A stretch of 64,000 nucleotides of DNA. Origin: Nitrosospira sp. (GTDB taxonomy: Bacteria > Pseudomonadota > Gammaproteobacteria > Burkholderiales > Nitrosomonadaceae). The translations under genes and the position numbers were made by a program. The DNA lies in NCBI GenBank assembly GCA_013450215.1, contig JACDSH010000019.1, positions 44,658 to 108,657 of the forward strand, given 5' to 3'. How positions within the stretch are numbered: position 1 is the stretch's first letter; every line of letters begins with the position of its first letter. Shown in pieces: positions 42,418-51,201 of the stretch. The notes beneath the pieces were generated by a model. The model made no database searches, was not told the origin of the DNA, and saw only the letters and a list, made by a program, of their open reading frames with translations.

Positions 42418-45156
42418 ATGAAAACACTGCTACTAGTTGACGGATCTTCCTATTTATATCGCGCTTTCCACGCATTACCTGACTTGCGAAATCGCTTTAA
42501 TGAGCCGACTGGTGCAATTCATGGCGTTCTCAATATGCTGCGGCGTCTGCACAAGGACTACCAAGCCGATTATAGCGCTTGTGTGTTTGATGCAAAAGGT
42601 AAGACTTTTCGAAACGAACTATATCCCGAATACAAGGCTCACCGTCCACCCATGCCGGTTAATCTGGTGGCGCAAATCGCGCCGCTGCATGAGTGTATAC
42701 GCGCCATGGGGTGGCCAATGCTGATAGTCGATGGGGTGGAGGCTGACGACGTAATCGGTACCCTGGCAAAACAAGCCATGCATGAGAATATGCGCTGCAT
42801 CATCTCCACCGGCGACAAGGATATTGCACAATTAGTCGGCCCGCAGATCACGTTGATCAACACCATGAGTAATGAGATCCTTGATGAGGGCGGCGTGCTT
42901 GCCAAGTTCGGCATACCGCCGGTACGTATGCTTGATTACCTTGCATTAGTCGGTGATACGGCAGACAACATTCCCGGAGTAGAAAAGGTCGGTCCCAAAA
43001 CTGCATTGAAGTGGCTTGCTCAATATGGAACGCTGGACAACATCATTACCCATGCCAGCGAAATCGGCGGAGTGGTTGGGGAGAATTTACGTAAGTCACT
43101 CGATTGGCTGAATAAGTCACGCGAGCTACTCGCCATCAAGTGCGATGTCGCATTGCCGGTTGAATTACATAGCCTTGGCTTAAAACCGCAGGATACGGCT
43201 AAACTTACCGAATTATACGAAAGATTAGATTTAAAAATCTGGCTGAAAGAGTTGCGACAGTCTCCGGGTTCAGAAAATAATAATGCAACGCCTTCTACAA
43301 GCAACCACCCAGGACTCACTCCGCGCCGACAGATATCTGTTGAGTCAGCGCCTATTGACTATCAGACCATACTCACCCAGTCCCAGCTAGATGAATGGAT
43401 CACACGTATCGATGCCGCACCTATAGTCTCATTAGATACCGAAACCACCGGCCTAAACCCGATGCAAGCAGAACTCGTCGGCATCTCATTTTCCATCGCG
43501 CCACACCAAGCCGCTTATTTACCACTTAGTCACTGTTACGCCGGCGCTCCGCCACAATTGGCAACCAATCTCGTACTAGACACACTCAGACAATGGATTG
43601 AAAACCCAGAAAAACCCAAACTGGGGCAGAACCTCAAATACGACAAGCACATCTTTGCCAATCATGGCCTGCAATTAAACGGCATCGTCCATGATACTTT
43701 GTTGCAGGCCTACGTACTGGAGTCACACCGTCCACATAACATGGACAGCCTTGCACTACACCATCTGGGCGTCAAGACTATTAGCTACGATGAAGTGACT
43801 GGCAAGGGTGTCAGCCGAATTAATTTTAACCAGGTGGATATTGAACGGGCCACGCAATATGCGGCTGAGGATGCCGATATCACCATGCAACTGCATCAGC
43901 ACCTGCACCCGCAAATTGAGGGTGACACTAAGCTGAGTCATATTTATCACATACTCGAAATGCCAGTGCTGGAGGTTCTTTTCGAGATAGAGCGCAATGG
44001 CGTTTTGCTGGATATCAAACTTCTAGAAGTACAGAGCCGTGAACTGGGCGAGAAAATGCTACTTCTCGAGCAACAGGCATTTGCCATCGCTGGCCAGCCC
44101 TTCAATCTAAACTCGCCCAAGCAAATACAGGAAATTCTATTCAACCAACTCAAACTCCCTATCATAAAAAAAACACCGGGCGGAGTGCCGTCAACCGACG
44201 AAGATGCCCTGCAGAAGCTTGCATTGGACTATCCGCTGCCACAAATTCTGCTTAATTATCGTAGCCTTGCAAAACTTAAGTCCACTTATACCGACAAACT
44301 ACCGCGCATGGTTGACAGTAAAACCGGGCGAGTACATACCAACTACGCACAGGCAGTAGCTGTGACAGGGCGGCTCACTAGCAACGAGCCCAACTTACAA
44401 AATATCCCGGTACGCACCGCCGAAGGACGCCGTATTCGTGAAGCATTCATTGCTCCAAGCGGTCATAGCATCATCTCCGCTGACTACTCACAGATCGAGC
44501 TGCGTATCATGGCTCACATTGCGCAAGACGCAGGGCTTCTCAGAGCCTTTGCTGCAGGGGAAGATATTCACCGCGCCACCGCTGCGGAAGTGTTTGGCGT
44601 GCCATTGGAGGCGGTAGACAATGAACAGCGCCGCTATGCCAAAATCATTAACTTTGGCCTGATCTACGGTATGTCTGAATTCGGTCTAGCCTCACAACTA
44701 GGCATTGAACGAGCTGCCGCACGTGCCTACATGGATCGATATTTTGCACGCTACCCTAGTGTGGCAGATTATATGCAGCGTACCCGAGAAGTTGCCAAAA
44801 GTAACGGCTACGTTGAAACCGTTTTTGGACGTAGATTATGGTTACCTGAAATCAACAGCCCCAATGGCAATCGCAGGCAAGGTGCAGAGCGAGCGGCAAT
44901 CAACGCTCCGATGCAAGGTACAGCAGCGGACATCATCAAGCTCGCGATGATTGCAGTGCACAATTGGTTGACGCATGAAAAACTGTCCAGCAAGCTCATC
45001 ATGCAAGTCCATGACGAACTCGTGCTGGAGGTCCCGGATAACGAAATCGAGTTGGTGAAACGAGAACTGCCAAAACTCATGTGTGGTGTTGCCCATCTTG
45101 ATGTGCCATTGCTGGTAGAAACAGGTGTAGGGCCAAATTGGGAACAGGCACACTAG
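42418..45156 (+). CDS. polA: DNA polymerase I
   Basis: A 912-residue family A polymerase with all three activities. The N-terminal 5' nuclease has LLVDGSSYLYRAFHAL, GVEADDVIGTLA and GDTADNIPGVEKVGPKTA. The 3'-5' proofreading domain begins with SLDTETTGLNP near residue 337, with the catalytic DTE intact. The polymerase domain shows RLTSNEPNLQNIP, ADYSQIELRIMAHIA near 687, RRYAKIINFGLIYGMS and QVHDELVLEVP near 862. It repairs and processes Okazaki fragments. Confidence 0.98.
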   Translation: MKTLLLVDGSSYLYRAFHALPDLRNRFNEPTGAIHGVLNMLRRLHKDYQADYSACVFDAKGKTFRNELYPEYKAHRPPMPVNLVAQIAPLHECIRAMGWPMLIVDGVEADDVIGTLAKQAMHENMRCIISTGDKDIAQLVGPQITLINTMSNEILDEGGVLAKFGIPPVRMLDYLALVGDTADNIPGVEKVGPKTALKWLAQYGTLDNIITHASEIGGVVGENLRKSLDWLNKSRELLAIKCDVALPVELHSLGLKPQDTAKLTELYERLDLKIWLKELRQSPGSENNNATPSTSNHPGLTPRRQISVESAPIDYQTILTQSQLDEWITRIDAAPIVSLDTETTGLNPMQAELVGISFSIAPHQAAYLPLSHCYAGAPPQLATNLVLDTLRQWIENPEKPKLGQNLKYDKHIFANHGLQLNGIVHDTLLQAYVLESHRPHNMDSLALHHLGVKTISYDEVTGKGVSRINFNQVDIERATQYAAEDADITMQLHQHLHPQIEGDTKLSHIYHILEMPVLEVLFEIERNGVLLDIKLLEVQSRELGEKMLLLEQQAFAIAGQPFNLNSPKQIQEILFNQLKLPIIKKTPGGVPSTDEDALQKLALDYPLPQILLNYRSLAKLKSTYTDKLPRMVDSKTGRVHTNYAQAVAVTGRLTSNEPNLQNIPVRTAEGRRIREAFIAPSGHSIISADYSQIELRIMAHIAQDAGLLRAFAAGEDIHRATAAEVFGVPLEAVDNEQRRYAKIINFGLIYGMSEFGLASQLGIERAAARAYMDRYFARYPSVADYMQRTREVAKSNGYVETVFGRRLWLPEINSPNGNRRQGAERAAINAPMQGTAADIIKLAMIAVHNWLTHEKLSSKLIMQVHDELVLEVPDNEIELVKRELPKLMCGVAHLDVPLLVETGVGPNWEQAH

Positions 45157-45219
45157 CTTGAAACCTCATAGATTAAGACACGCTCCCGCCACTCCAGTCT
45201 CCGGGAATCTCTTTATCTC

Positions 45220-45249
45220 TTGCTAATAGCGGGAAAAGTGCCGTAAAAT
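45220..45249 (+). promoter_or_regulatory. Predicted promoter of the rpsP operon
   Basis: TTGCTA (45220-45225) and TAAAAT (45244-45249) are separated by 18 bases, 45 bases before the rpsP ATG. Both match consensus at most positions, and the location suits the start of a ribosomal operon. Confidence 0.55.
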
Positions 45250-45294
45250 CACACCCTTTTCGGTTTCGGACCTTCATAAGGTATAGGCACAGAT

Positions 45295-45561
45295 ATGGTC
45301 ATTATTCGACTGGCGCGAGGCGGCGCCAAGAAACGTCCTTTTTATAACTTGGTAGTGGCGGATTCCCGTAATGCACGTGACGGAAAATTCATTGAGCGCG
45401 TTGGTTTTTATAACCCAAGGGCAACCGAAGGCGAAGAAGCGTTACGCGTCCAACTGGATCGGGTCAGTCATTGGCGGTCGCAGGGTGCCCAGTTATCCGA
45501 CACTGTGACAAGGTTGGTCAAGCAGTTTGGCGCAAAACAACAAGCCGCAACAAACAGTTAA
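45295..45561 (+). CDS. rpsP: 30S ribosomal protein S16
   Basis: S16 (88 residues). The N-terminal [30 protein letters not shown] is diagnostic, followed by [12 protein letters not shown]. It binds 16S rRNA early in 30S assembly. First gene of the rpsP-rimM-trmD-rplS operon. Confidence 0.98.
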   Translation: MVIIRLARGGAKKRPFYNLVVADSRNARDGKFIERVGFYNPRATEGEEALRVQLDRVSHWRSQGAQLSDTVTRLVKQFGAKQQAATNS

Positions 45562-45583
45562 GCAGGGCGAAGTAGCGGAGCCC

Positions 45584-46096
45584 ATGGTGGTGATGGGGCG
45601 CATTGCCGGTCCTTTTGGCGTACTCGGCTGGATCAAAGTTCTGCCCTTCACTGAATATGTGGATGGCCTACTTGACTACCCAGTGTGGTGGCTGGGCGAG
45701 GGTAACGGAAGATGGCGTCAGACAAAAGTTGGCGAGTGCAACGTGCATGGGAAGATGCTGACTGCTGCCATTGATCAGTGCTCTGATCGTACTGCGGCAT
45801 TGCATCTAAAGGGATTACAAATCGCAGTTCCTCGAAGCCAGTTGCCTACGTTGCCCAAAAACGGCAAGGATGGCTACTACTGGTCGGATCTAATCGGCCT
45901 AGAAGTGATCAACCTGCAAGACGAATGTCTTGGAAGGGTGGTCAGTTTGCTAGAGACTGGCGCCAACGATGTGCTACAAGTACAGGATGAGAAAGAGGAC
46001 TCGACAGAAAGGCTAATTCCCTTTACTGACCAAGTGATCATGAAAGTCGACCTGACGGCCTACCGTTTGACGGTGGACTGGGGCATTGATTACTAA
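45584..46096 (+). CDS. rimM: Ribosome maturation factor RimM
   Basis: RimM (about 170 residues) helps assemble the 30S head around S19. The N-terminal [23 protein letters not shown] and the PRC-barrel part with [17 protein letters not shown] and GANDVLQV are typical. I chose ATG 45584, where conservation begins and GGAG lies just upstream. A TTG at 45527 would overlap rpsP by 35 bases and add 19 poorly conserved residues; ATG 45593 is another option. It precedes trmD by 2 bases. Confidence 0.93.
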   Translation: MVVMGRIAGPFGVLGWIKVLPFTEYVDGLLDYPVWWLGEGNGRWRQTKVGECNVHGKMLTAAIDQCSDRTAALHLKGLQIAVPRSQLPTLPKNGKDGYYWSDLIGLEVINLQDECLGRVVSLLETGANDVLQVQDEKEDSTERLIPFTDQVIMKVDLTAYRLTVDWGIDY

Positions 46097-46098
46097 TC

Positions 46099-46884
46099 AT
46101 GCCCTTCGAATTCGATGTTATCACCCTGTTTCCGGAAATGTTTGATGCTATTGGTAGATATGGAGTAACTGGCAGGGCGAAAGAAAGGGCGATTTACCAG
46201 CTGAATACATGGAATCCACGTGATTTCGCCGAAAATGAATACCGCACAGTGGACGACCGACCATATGGCGGCGGCCCAGGCATGGTAATGATGGCACAAC
46301 CGCTAGAGAAAGCGATTGAAGCTGCCAAAGTGAGACAGGCAACAAGCGGCACCAGCGGGACAAAAGTAATTTACCTCTCCCCTCAAGGTCGGCCCCTCAA
46401 CCAGGCAACCTTGATGGATTTAGGCAAACTGCAGGGAGTGGTACTGCTGTGTGGTCGTTATGAAGGTGTGGATGAGCGCTTGATAGCACGCCAAGTGGAT
46501 GAAGAGATATCCATTGGCGATTACGTACTCTCCGGCGGCGAGTTAGCAGCAATGGTTCTGATTGATGGGCTGGTGCGACAAATGCCGGGGGTGCTGGGTG
46601 ACCCCGAATCGGCCAACCAAGATTCGTTTGCGAATGGGCGCAAGAGTCTACTGGATTGCCCCCACTACACACGGCCAGAATTGTATCAGGGGAGTGCCGT
46701 GCCAGAAGCTCTAATGTCTGGCAATCACGCGAGAATTAATCGCTGGCGTTTGCAACAGTCGCTGGGCAGAACCTGGCTAAGACGGCCGGATTTATTGGCG
46801 TCAAAAGTAGAAGAGGGTATGACTGAGGAAGAAAATGAATTACTGGAAGAATTCAAACGAGACTACAACTCAAAGCAAGCGTAA
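46099..46884 (+). CDS. trmD: tRNA (guanine-N1)-methyltransferase TrmD
   Basis: TrmD (261 residues) methylates G37 of tRNAs with a G36. It is a SPOUT enzyme with a trefoil knot: [26 protein letters not shown] and [15 protein letters not shown] form the SAM site. The N-terminal [14 protein letters not shown] and [14 protein letters not shown] are also conserved. Third gene of the operon, two bases after rimM. Confidence 0.98.
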   Translation: MPFEFDVITLFPEMFDAIGRYGVTGRAKERAIYQLNTWNPRDFAENEYRTVDDRPYGGGPGMVMMAQPLEKAIEAAKVRQATSGTSGTKVIYLSPQGRPLNQATLMDLGKLQGVVLLCGRYEGVDERLIARQVDEEISIGDYVLSGGELAAMVLIDGLVRQMPGVLGDPESANQDSFANGRKSLLDCPHYTRPELYQGSAVPEALMSGNHARINRWRLQQSLGRTWLRRPDLLASKVEEGMTEEENELLEEFKRDYNSKQA

Positions 46885-46902
46885 CAAATTAAGGAGCAAG
46901 AA

Positions 46903-47301
46903 ATGAATCTAATCGAACAACTTGAAACTGAAGAAATTAACCGCCTCGGCAAAACGATCCCGGATTTTGCCCCTGGAGACACCATTGTCGTCAACGTGAA
47001 TGTAGTCGAAGGTGACCGTAAGCGGATTCAGGCCTATGAGGGCGTTGTTATTGCCAAGCGTAACCGTGGTCTCAACTCGGCGTTTACTGTGCGCAAAGTA
47101 TCCAGCGGCGAGGGTGTGGAACGAACCTTCCAGACTTATTCACCTCTGATTGCCAGTATAGAGATCAAGCGTCGTGGCGCAGTGCGTCGCGCCAAACTCT
47201 ATTATCTGCGTGATCGTTCCGGCAAATCAGCTCGCATCCGTGAGAAACTTCCTGCACGCTCAACCGCAAAAAAAGTTACTCAGGAAAGTAAGTCAGTCTA
47301 A
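46903..47301 (+). CDS. rplS: 50S ribosomal protein L19
   Basis: L19 (132 residues) lies at the subunit interface. The conserved core is [39 protein letters not shown] and [28 protein letters not shown]. The ATG has AAGGAG 8 bases upstream. The C-terminal tail ([16 protein letters not shown]) is somewhat longer than in E. coli. Last gene of the operon. Confidence 0.98.
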   Translation: MNLIEQLETEEINRLGKTIPDFAPGDTIVVNVNVVEGDRKRIQAYEGVVIAKRNRGLNSAFTVRKVSSGEGVERTFQTYSPLIASIEIKRRGAVRRAKLYYLRDRSGKSARIREKLPARSTAKKVTQESKSV

Positions 47302-47312
47302 GTTAAGTCTCA

Positions 47313-47340
47313 CACAGGATCATCCATAGGTGATCCTGTG
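47313..47340. terminator. Hairpin after rplS
   Basis: CACAGGATCA and TGATCCTGTG form a perfect 10-bp stem with an 8-base loop, 12 bases after the rplS stop. There is no T tract on either strand, so it may be a Rho-assisted end, a processing site or an RNA-stabilising hairpin. It faces the convergent cytochrome gene. Confidence 0.55.
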
Positions 47341-47413
47341 CAGTAAACTACGGCATCGGCAGAGCCCTCAGTAAGCTCAGTCCCGATAGATCAGGTAAAT
47401 TAGCATCTCCTGA

Positions 47414-47950
47414 TTACTTCTGTTTACCTTCAATTTCCTTGTACCAAATATCGTAAATCTCATCCGGCCAAAGTGTCTTGATCCACACGATCACGTCACC
47501 AATCTCCTGATCGGATAATTTTCCGTTCCACGCTGGCATCCCTCCGTCGGGCGAACCCTCCCGGATCATCCTTTCTAGAGTCGCAGTTGAGTGGTGCCAA
47601 GCATGTGCACTTCCATCCAATGGCGGCGGCGGATACCTTCCATCTGCTCCCTGCTCCCTCCAATTAGTCATAGCTTCACCATTCGGACCATGACAAGATG
47701 CACAATTCTTACCGTAAACGGCCGCGCCGTGCTTGATCTTCTCCGGATCTAGCTTTCGGGCCGCAATACTTTCTGGCGATGGCGCTGGTAGTGCAGCATT
47801 CACTGATACAGAAGCTCCGGCAGATGGCGGTGGTGCCGCAACAGATGGTGCCGGCGTTGGGACGGGGGGCACAGCAGGTGTGTCTGATTTACCGCAACCA
47901 GCCACCAAACCGGCAACTATACTCAGCACGAGTAAATAACGTGCGCTCAT
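47414..47950 (-). CDS. Lipoprotein monohaem cytochrome c
   Basis: A 178-residue class I cytochrome c. The signal peptide MSARYLLVLSIVAGLVAGC ends in a lipobox (VAGC), so it is probably lipid-anchored on the periplasmic side. A proline/alanine-rich linker (about 22-65) leads to the haem domain, with the haem-binding CASCH near residue 87 and a likely axial methionine in GGMPAWNGKLSDQEIGDVIVWI. It should carry electrons in the periplasm; the partner is unknown. It lies downstream of the DUF411 and cupredoxin genes in the same direction, after a gap of about 240 bases, so co-transcription is uncertain. Confidence 0.88.
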   Translation of the reverse strand: MSARYLLVLSIVAGLVAGCGKSDTPAVPPVPTPAPSVAAPPPSAGASVSVNAALPAPSPESIAARKLDPEKIKHGAAVYGKNCASCHGPNGEAMTNWREQGADGRYPPPPLDGSAHAWHHSTATLERMIREGSPDGGMPAWNGKLSDQEIGDVIVWIKTLWPDEIYDIWYKEIEGKQK

Positions 47951-48122
47951 GATTGCACGCTATTCAGATTAGGTACCCTCTGTGTACCTTGTGCAAAATT
48001 GCTAAGGTTTTGGCTCTGCCTGCTAACGTAATTCATGATGCCACCCGTTATGGTAGTAGAAACTGAAAAACTACTAGGGACTGTGCTGGTTAGTTGCAAT
48101 GACTAACTCGTCGAGAATGGAA

Positions 48123-48143
48123 TGAATAAGAATTTCTTATTCA
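48123..48143. repeat. 21-bp palindrome downstream of the DUF411 gene
   Basis: TGAATAAGAA-T-TTCTTATTCA: two perfect 10-base arms around one central base. It lies 44 bases after the DUF411 stop and 170 bases before the cytochrome c start (minus strand). It could be an operator for the cytochrome gene or an AT-rich terminator hairpin; the sequence alone does not decide. Confidence 0.5.
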
Positions 48144-48186
48144 GCACGGCACGGTAGCTGTGGTTAATAAATGCGGTCCATGCTTC

Positions 48187-48669
48187 TTATTTCAATCGCA
48201 TTATTGAATCCCGCGGGTCAGCTGGACCGTGACGACTAAACACGGTCGTCCCGCCTTGCTTATCGATCAGTAATACGTTGTAGGGCTCACTACGAGCACC
48301 CTCCATGCCAGGAGATCCGTGCGGCATGCCCGGAACAGCCAATCCGGTGGCCCGTGGGCGCTCCTTGAGTAGTCGCTTGATATCCTCCGCTGGCACGTGC
48401 CCTTCGATAGCATATCCATCGACCAATGCGGTATGGCATGAACCAAGGGCGGTCGAAATACCTGACCGCTCTCTCACTTCCTTGTTGCCAACATCATTGG
48501 TATTTACGGTGAAACCATTGGCTCGCATGTGATCGACCCATTTCGCACAGCACTTGCAGGTCGAACTCTTGTAGACCTCTACTGTTGCGCCGAGAGCAAA
48601 GGAGGTCGCGCCAAAAAAAATAGCCGCAGCAAATAATCTGGAGAGAAGTGTATGGACGGATGTGTTCAT
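48187..48669 (-). CDS. DUF411 secreted metal-binding protein
   Basis: A 160-residue protein with a signal peptide (FAAAIFFGATSFALGA) and a DUF411 domain. The conserved thioredoxin-like start VEVYKSSTCKCCAKWVDHM carries the C-x-C-C cluster, followed by a second conserved cysteine in LGSCHTALVDGYAIEGHVPA, and then VPGMPHGSPGME, a methionine/histidine-rich stretch. DUF411 proteins are often encoded near copper-resistance genes and are thought to bind copper; the exact role is not established. Its ATG overlaps the stop of the broken cupredoxin gene (ATGA), so it may depend on translation of that gene. Confidence 0.85.
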   Translation of the reverse strand: MNTSVHTLLSRLFAAAIFFGATSFALGATVEVYKSSTCKCCAKWVDHMRANGFTVNTNDVGNKEVRERSGISTALGSCHTALVDGYAIEGHVPAEDIKRLLKERPRATGLAVPGMPHGSPGMEGARSEPYNVLLIDKQGGTTVFSRHGPADPRDSIMRLK

Positions 48670-48976
48670 TTGTTTTCAATTATAACTCTACCACGCATCC
48701 CTTTGTAGTGTCCTGGTAAAGGACAGGCGAAATTAACTATATCGCTCCCAGTAAACTCCCAAACCAGCTCCCCAGCCTTTCCCGGGTTGACCCTTATTTC
48801 GGCGGGCTTAAAGCGGTTGTCGATCATACTGATCCCGACCATCCGTGACACTTTCTCTGTATCTCCTCCCTTACCAATGGCGATGAGTCCTCTACATTAT
48901 CCTGATTAGCTTGGGTAATAATACTGGCCGAGATCAAGCCTATTGCCAAGACAGATGTAATGAAAGTTTTATACAT
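48666..48976 (-). pseudogene. Cupredoxin-domain protein, frameshifted and internally deleted
   Basis: The gene starts at ATG 48976 with a good GGGAGG ribosome binding site and a signal peptide (MYKTFITSVLAIGLISASI). Around 48880 the reading frame fails: the first frame ends at 48824, while another frame takes over with AIGKGGDTEKVSRMVGISM, the normal start of the mature cupredoxin. After NRFKPAEIRV the sequence jumps to NPGKAGELVWEFTGS, so the middle of the domain, where relatives carry a copper-binding histidine (K-H-E-M), is missing. The C-terminal ligand loop FACPLPGHYKGM with Cys, His and Met is kept. Intact relatives have about 160 residues. Two independent lesions make a functional protein unlikely. 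Confidence 0.7.
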
Positions 48977-49221
48977 TGACCCTCCCATGTATTCAGTGGG
49001 GGACACCTCTTTATCGAGTGAGGCATTAGTCGAATGTCAGATAATCGAGCAAAAGTAACAACCTGTACTTGTACCAACACCCACGTCCTCAAACTATTGA
49101 GTCGAATAAGATATGGGTATTATTCATACTAGATCAGAGCAGCACAAAATCCATTAATTTTTAATTGGGGAACCTGCAAGCAGATAGAAGTTAGATTTCC
49201 TCAACGCCCTATCAGATTACT

Positions 49222-49761
49222 CTAATCAACCATGCGCCATTCCCCCGGTGCAATGCCCTTTAGCGTGTATACGCCGATGGCGCTGCGGATTAGTCGCAGC
49301 GTTGGAAGAGATACTGATGCGGTCATATGTCGCACTTGACGATTCTTGCCTTCGGTGAGAACCAACTCAATCCAAGAAGTGGGCACATTCTTGCGAAAAC
49401 GGATGGCCGGACTACGTGGCCAAAGCTGATCAGGTTCCTTCATCAGGCGTGACTGAGCAGGTAGCGTCTTGTAGCCCTTTAGCATCACGCCCCGTCGCAT
49501 TTCTTCCAGCGCAGACTCATCCGGCACACCCTCAACCTGCACCCAATAAGTCTTAGGGAGCTTATGGTGCGGATCGCTGATTTCATGCTGAAACTTGCCA
49601 TTGTTAGTGAGTAAAACTAGGCCCTCACTATCAGCATCAAGTCGTCCTGCAGGATAAAAATTAGGTAATGAAATAAAATCCTTGAGGGATTTGTGCCCAG
49701 CTTCAGGCGTGAACTGGCAGATGACACCATGCGGCTTGTTGAAAAGGATCAAGCTAGGCAT
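49222..49761 (-). CDS. rluE: 23S rRNA pseudouridine synthase, RluE-like (RsuA family)
   Basis: A 179-residue RsuA/RluB/E/F-type pseudouridine synthase without an N-terminal S4 domain. It opens with LILFNKPHGVICQF, and the catalytic motif is YPAGRLDADSEGLVLLTNNG, with the active aspartate in RLDADSEG. LTEGKNRQVRHM and APGEWRMV are also typical. The size and lack of S4 fit RluE, which modifies U2457 of 23S rRNA; the target is inferred. Confidence 0.88.
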   Translation of the reverse strand: MPSLILFNKPHGVICQFTPEAGHKSLKDFISLPNFYPAGRLDADSEGLVLLTNNGKFQHEISDPHHKLPKTYWVQVEGVPDESALEEMRRGVMLKGYKTLPAQSRLMKEPDQLWPRSPAIRFRKNVPTSWIELVLTEGKNRQVRHMTASVSLPTLRLIRSAIGVYTLKGIAPGEWRMVD

Positions 49762-49777
49762 ATTTTTATTATGAGGA

Positions 49778-50230
49778 TCAGAGCATGTCTGGAGAGATCA
49801 CTAATCGCAGCACTGTCTCTTCAACTCCCGACTTCTCTTTGCGACTTATCCACCATACCGAACCCTTTTTAATGTTCCATCCAGCCAACTCACCGGACAG
49901 CACTAATGCCGCCACCTCTCCCAGAGTCGGCTGGTGACCGACTACCACTACCGTACCATTTGCGGCGGGCCAACCGGTGGCGGCAAGAACATCTCTCGCG
50001 GAAGCACCGACCCCAACCTCTCTTACAGTTTCAAACGTATTACAAAATGCACTGGCAGTCTGTTGCGTCCGTTGGGCAGGGCTTACGATAATACGTGCGT
50101 CTTTTGGCAGCCTTGGCTCAAGCCATGCGGCCATCGACCGCGCCTGTTTCCAACCCTTACCAGTGAGTTCACGCGCAGAATCAGGCAGGCCATCTTCAGC
50201 TTCGGCATGGCGCCACAAAATAAGATCCAT
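49778..50230 (-). CDS. sixA: Phosphohistidine phosphatase SixA
   Basis: A 150-residue histidine phosphatase. The catalytic RHA motif is in MDLILWRHAEAEDG. SPAQRTQQTA and VVVGHQPTLGEVAALVLSGE, with the second histidine, complete the active site. SixA removes phosphate from histidine in phosphotransfer proteins such as those of the PTS or two-component relays. ATG 50230 follows a G-rich ribosome binding site (AGGGGGGG); a GTG lies one codon earlier. Confidence 0.88.
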   Translation of the reverse strand: MDLILWRHAEAEDGLPDSARELTGKGWKQARSMAAWLEPRLPKDARIIVSPAQRTQQTASAFCNTFETVREVGVGASARDVLAATGWPAANGTVVVVGHQPTLGEVAALVLSGELAGWNIKKGSVWWISRKEKSGVEETVLRLVISPDML

Positions 50231-50275
50231 CACCCCCCCTAAAAAAGTTACAGCTTATTGTCGATAAAATATGCT

Positions 50276-50596
50276 TCACTGATCCATAAGCGAATCTGCT
50301 ACCTGTCGCAACAATATCTCAGGCTTCACGATTGACTGCTGGATTTCAAACACTTTTCGCCTGGATTTAATTCCTTTCTTGAGTGTCCCCTGACGCAAGG
50401 ACACATCAAAAATCCCAGCAATAAATTGCAGCAGCGTAGCATTAGCCCTGCCCTCAATAGGAGGGGCAGCCAGTTTGGCTTTAAGAGCATCTCCATGTAC
50501 CCCGCTAGCTTCAGTGCGCTTTGCGCCGGGGTGGATATGTAGGGTGAGGGTAAGCCGCTGGCCATCGTCATGGCTGCGATACCAAGGAAAGAGCAT
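50276..50596 (-). CDS. DUF167/YggU-family protein
   Basis: A 106-residue protein with the DUF167 core LTLHIHPGAKRTEASGVHGDALKAKL and APPIEGRANATLLQFIAG. The family has no assigned function, but the gene commonly follows yggT and proC as here. The ATG overlaps the yggT stop codon by one base (TGATG), so translation is probably coupled; a GTG one codon earlier is possible. Confidence 0.88.
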   Translation of the reverse strand: MLFPWYRSHDDGQRLTLTLHIHPGAKRTEASGVHGDALKAKLAAPPIEGRANATLLQFIAGIFDVSLRQGTLKKGIKSRRKVFEIQQSIVKPEILLRQVADSLMDQ

Positions 50597-51168
50597 CACA
50601 TCAAGGCGGGAATTTCTCGCTCCACCCCCGCCACTACCATTAATAATAATTGAATCAGCACCAGAAGGAATAAAGGCGATAGATCAACATTCGCAATGGT
50701 CGGGATGCGGCGGCGGAAGATTCCAAGGAATGGTCTGGTAAAGCTGTCGAGTAGTGGCGCCATAGGGTTGTGAGGACTCACCCAAGAGAGGACAGACTGC
50801 ATGATGACCGCTACTAAAATGATATAGAAGGTCATCTTGACGATCTCTACAAATGCCAGCAACCCCATCCCGCCAATGGCGACACCAGTTACCGAACTGA
50901 AATCATATCCTTTCAGCGCGAGCGTTCCCACTAATAGAGAATACTCCACCAGCCATGCCAGTATTAACGTAGAAAGGTCCATGCCCTGCAAACTAGGAAT
51001 CATTCTACGCGATGGACGAACGATGAAATCAGTGAGTGCGATGAGAAACTGCGCTAATGGGTTGCGGTAAGGTGCACGTAACAACTGCATAAAAAACCGC
51101 AACAGCAGTGCCAAGGAAAATAATCCCAGTAGAGTATCAAGTAGAAATATTAGTATCTGGTTAAGCAT
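50596..51168 (-). CDS. YggT-family membrane protein
   Basis: A 190-residue membrane protein with two copies of the YggT unit. Each has a hydrophobic helix followed by a short positively charged stretch with N-P: LLRAPYRNPLAQFLIALTDFIVRP and VSPHNPMAPLLDSFTRPFLGIFRR. The family is linked to osmotic stress and cell shape in some bacteria, but its molecular role is unknown. AAGGA lies 6 bases before the ATG. It sits in the conserved proC-yggT-yggU order. Confidence 0.9.
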   Translation of the reverse strand: MLNQILIFLLDTLLGLFSLALLLRFFMQLLRAPYRNPLAQFLIALTDFIVRPSRRMIPSLQGMDLSTLILAWLVEYSLLVGTLALKGYDFSSVTGVAIGGMGLLAFVEIVKMTFYIILVAVIMQSVLSWVSPHNPMAPLLDSFTRPFLGIFRRRIPTIANVDLSPLFLLVLIQLLLMVVAGVEREIPALM

Positions 51169-51201
51169 GGGCGTTCCTTAAACGACATTGCTGATCGAGA
51201 A

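Noticed and set aside
46397..46672. Minus-strand ORF inside trmD
   Set aside because: trmD is intact with all SPOUT motifs, and the antisense frame is a shadow with no ribosome binding site.
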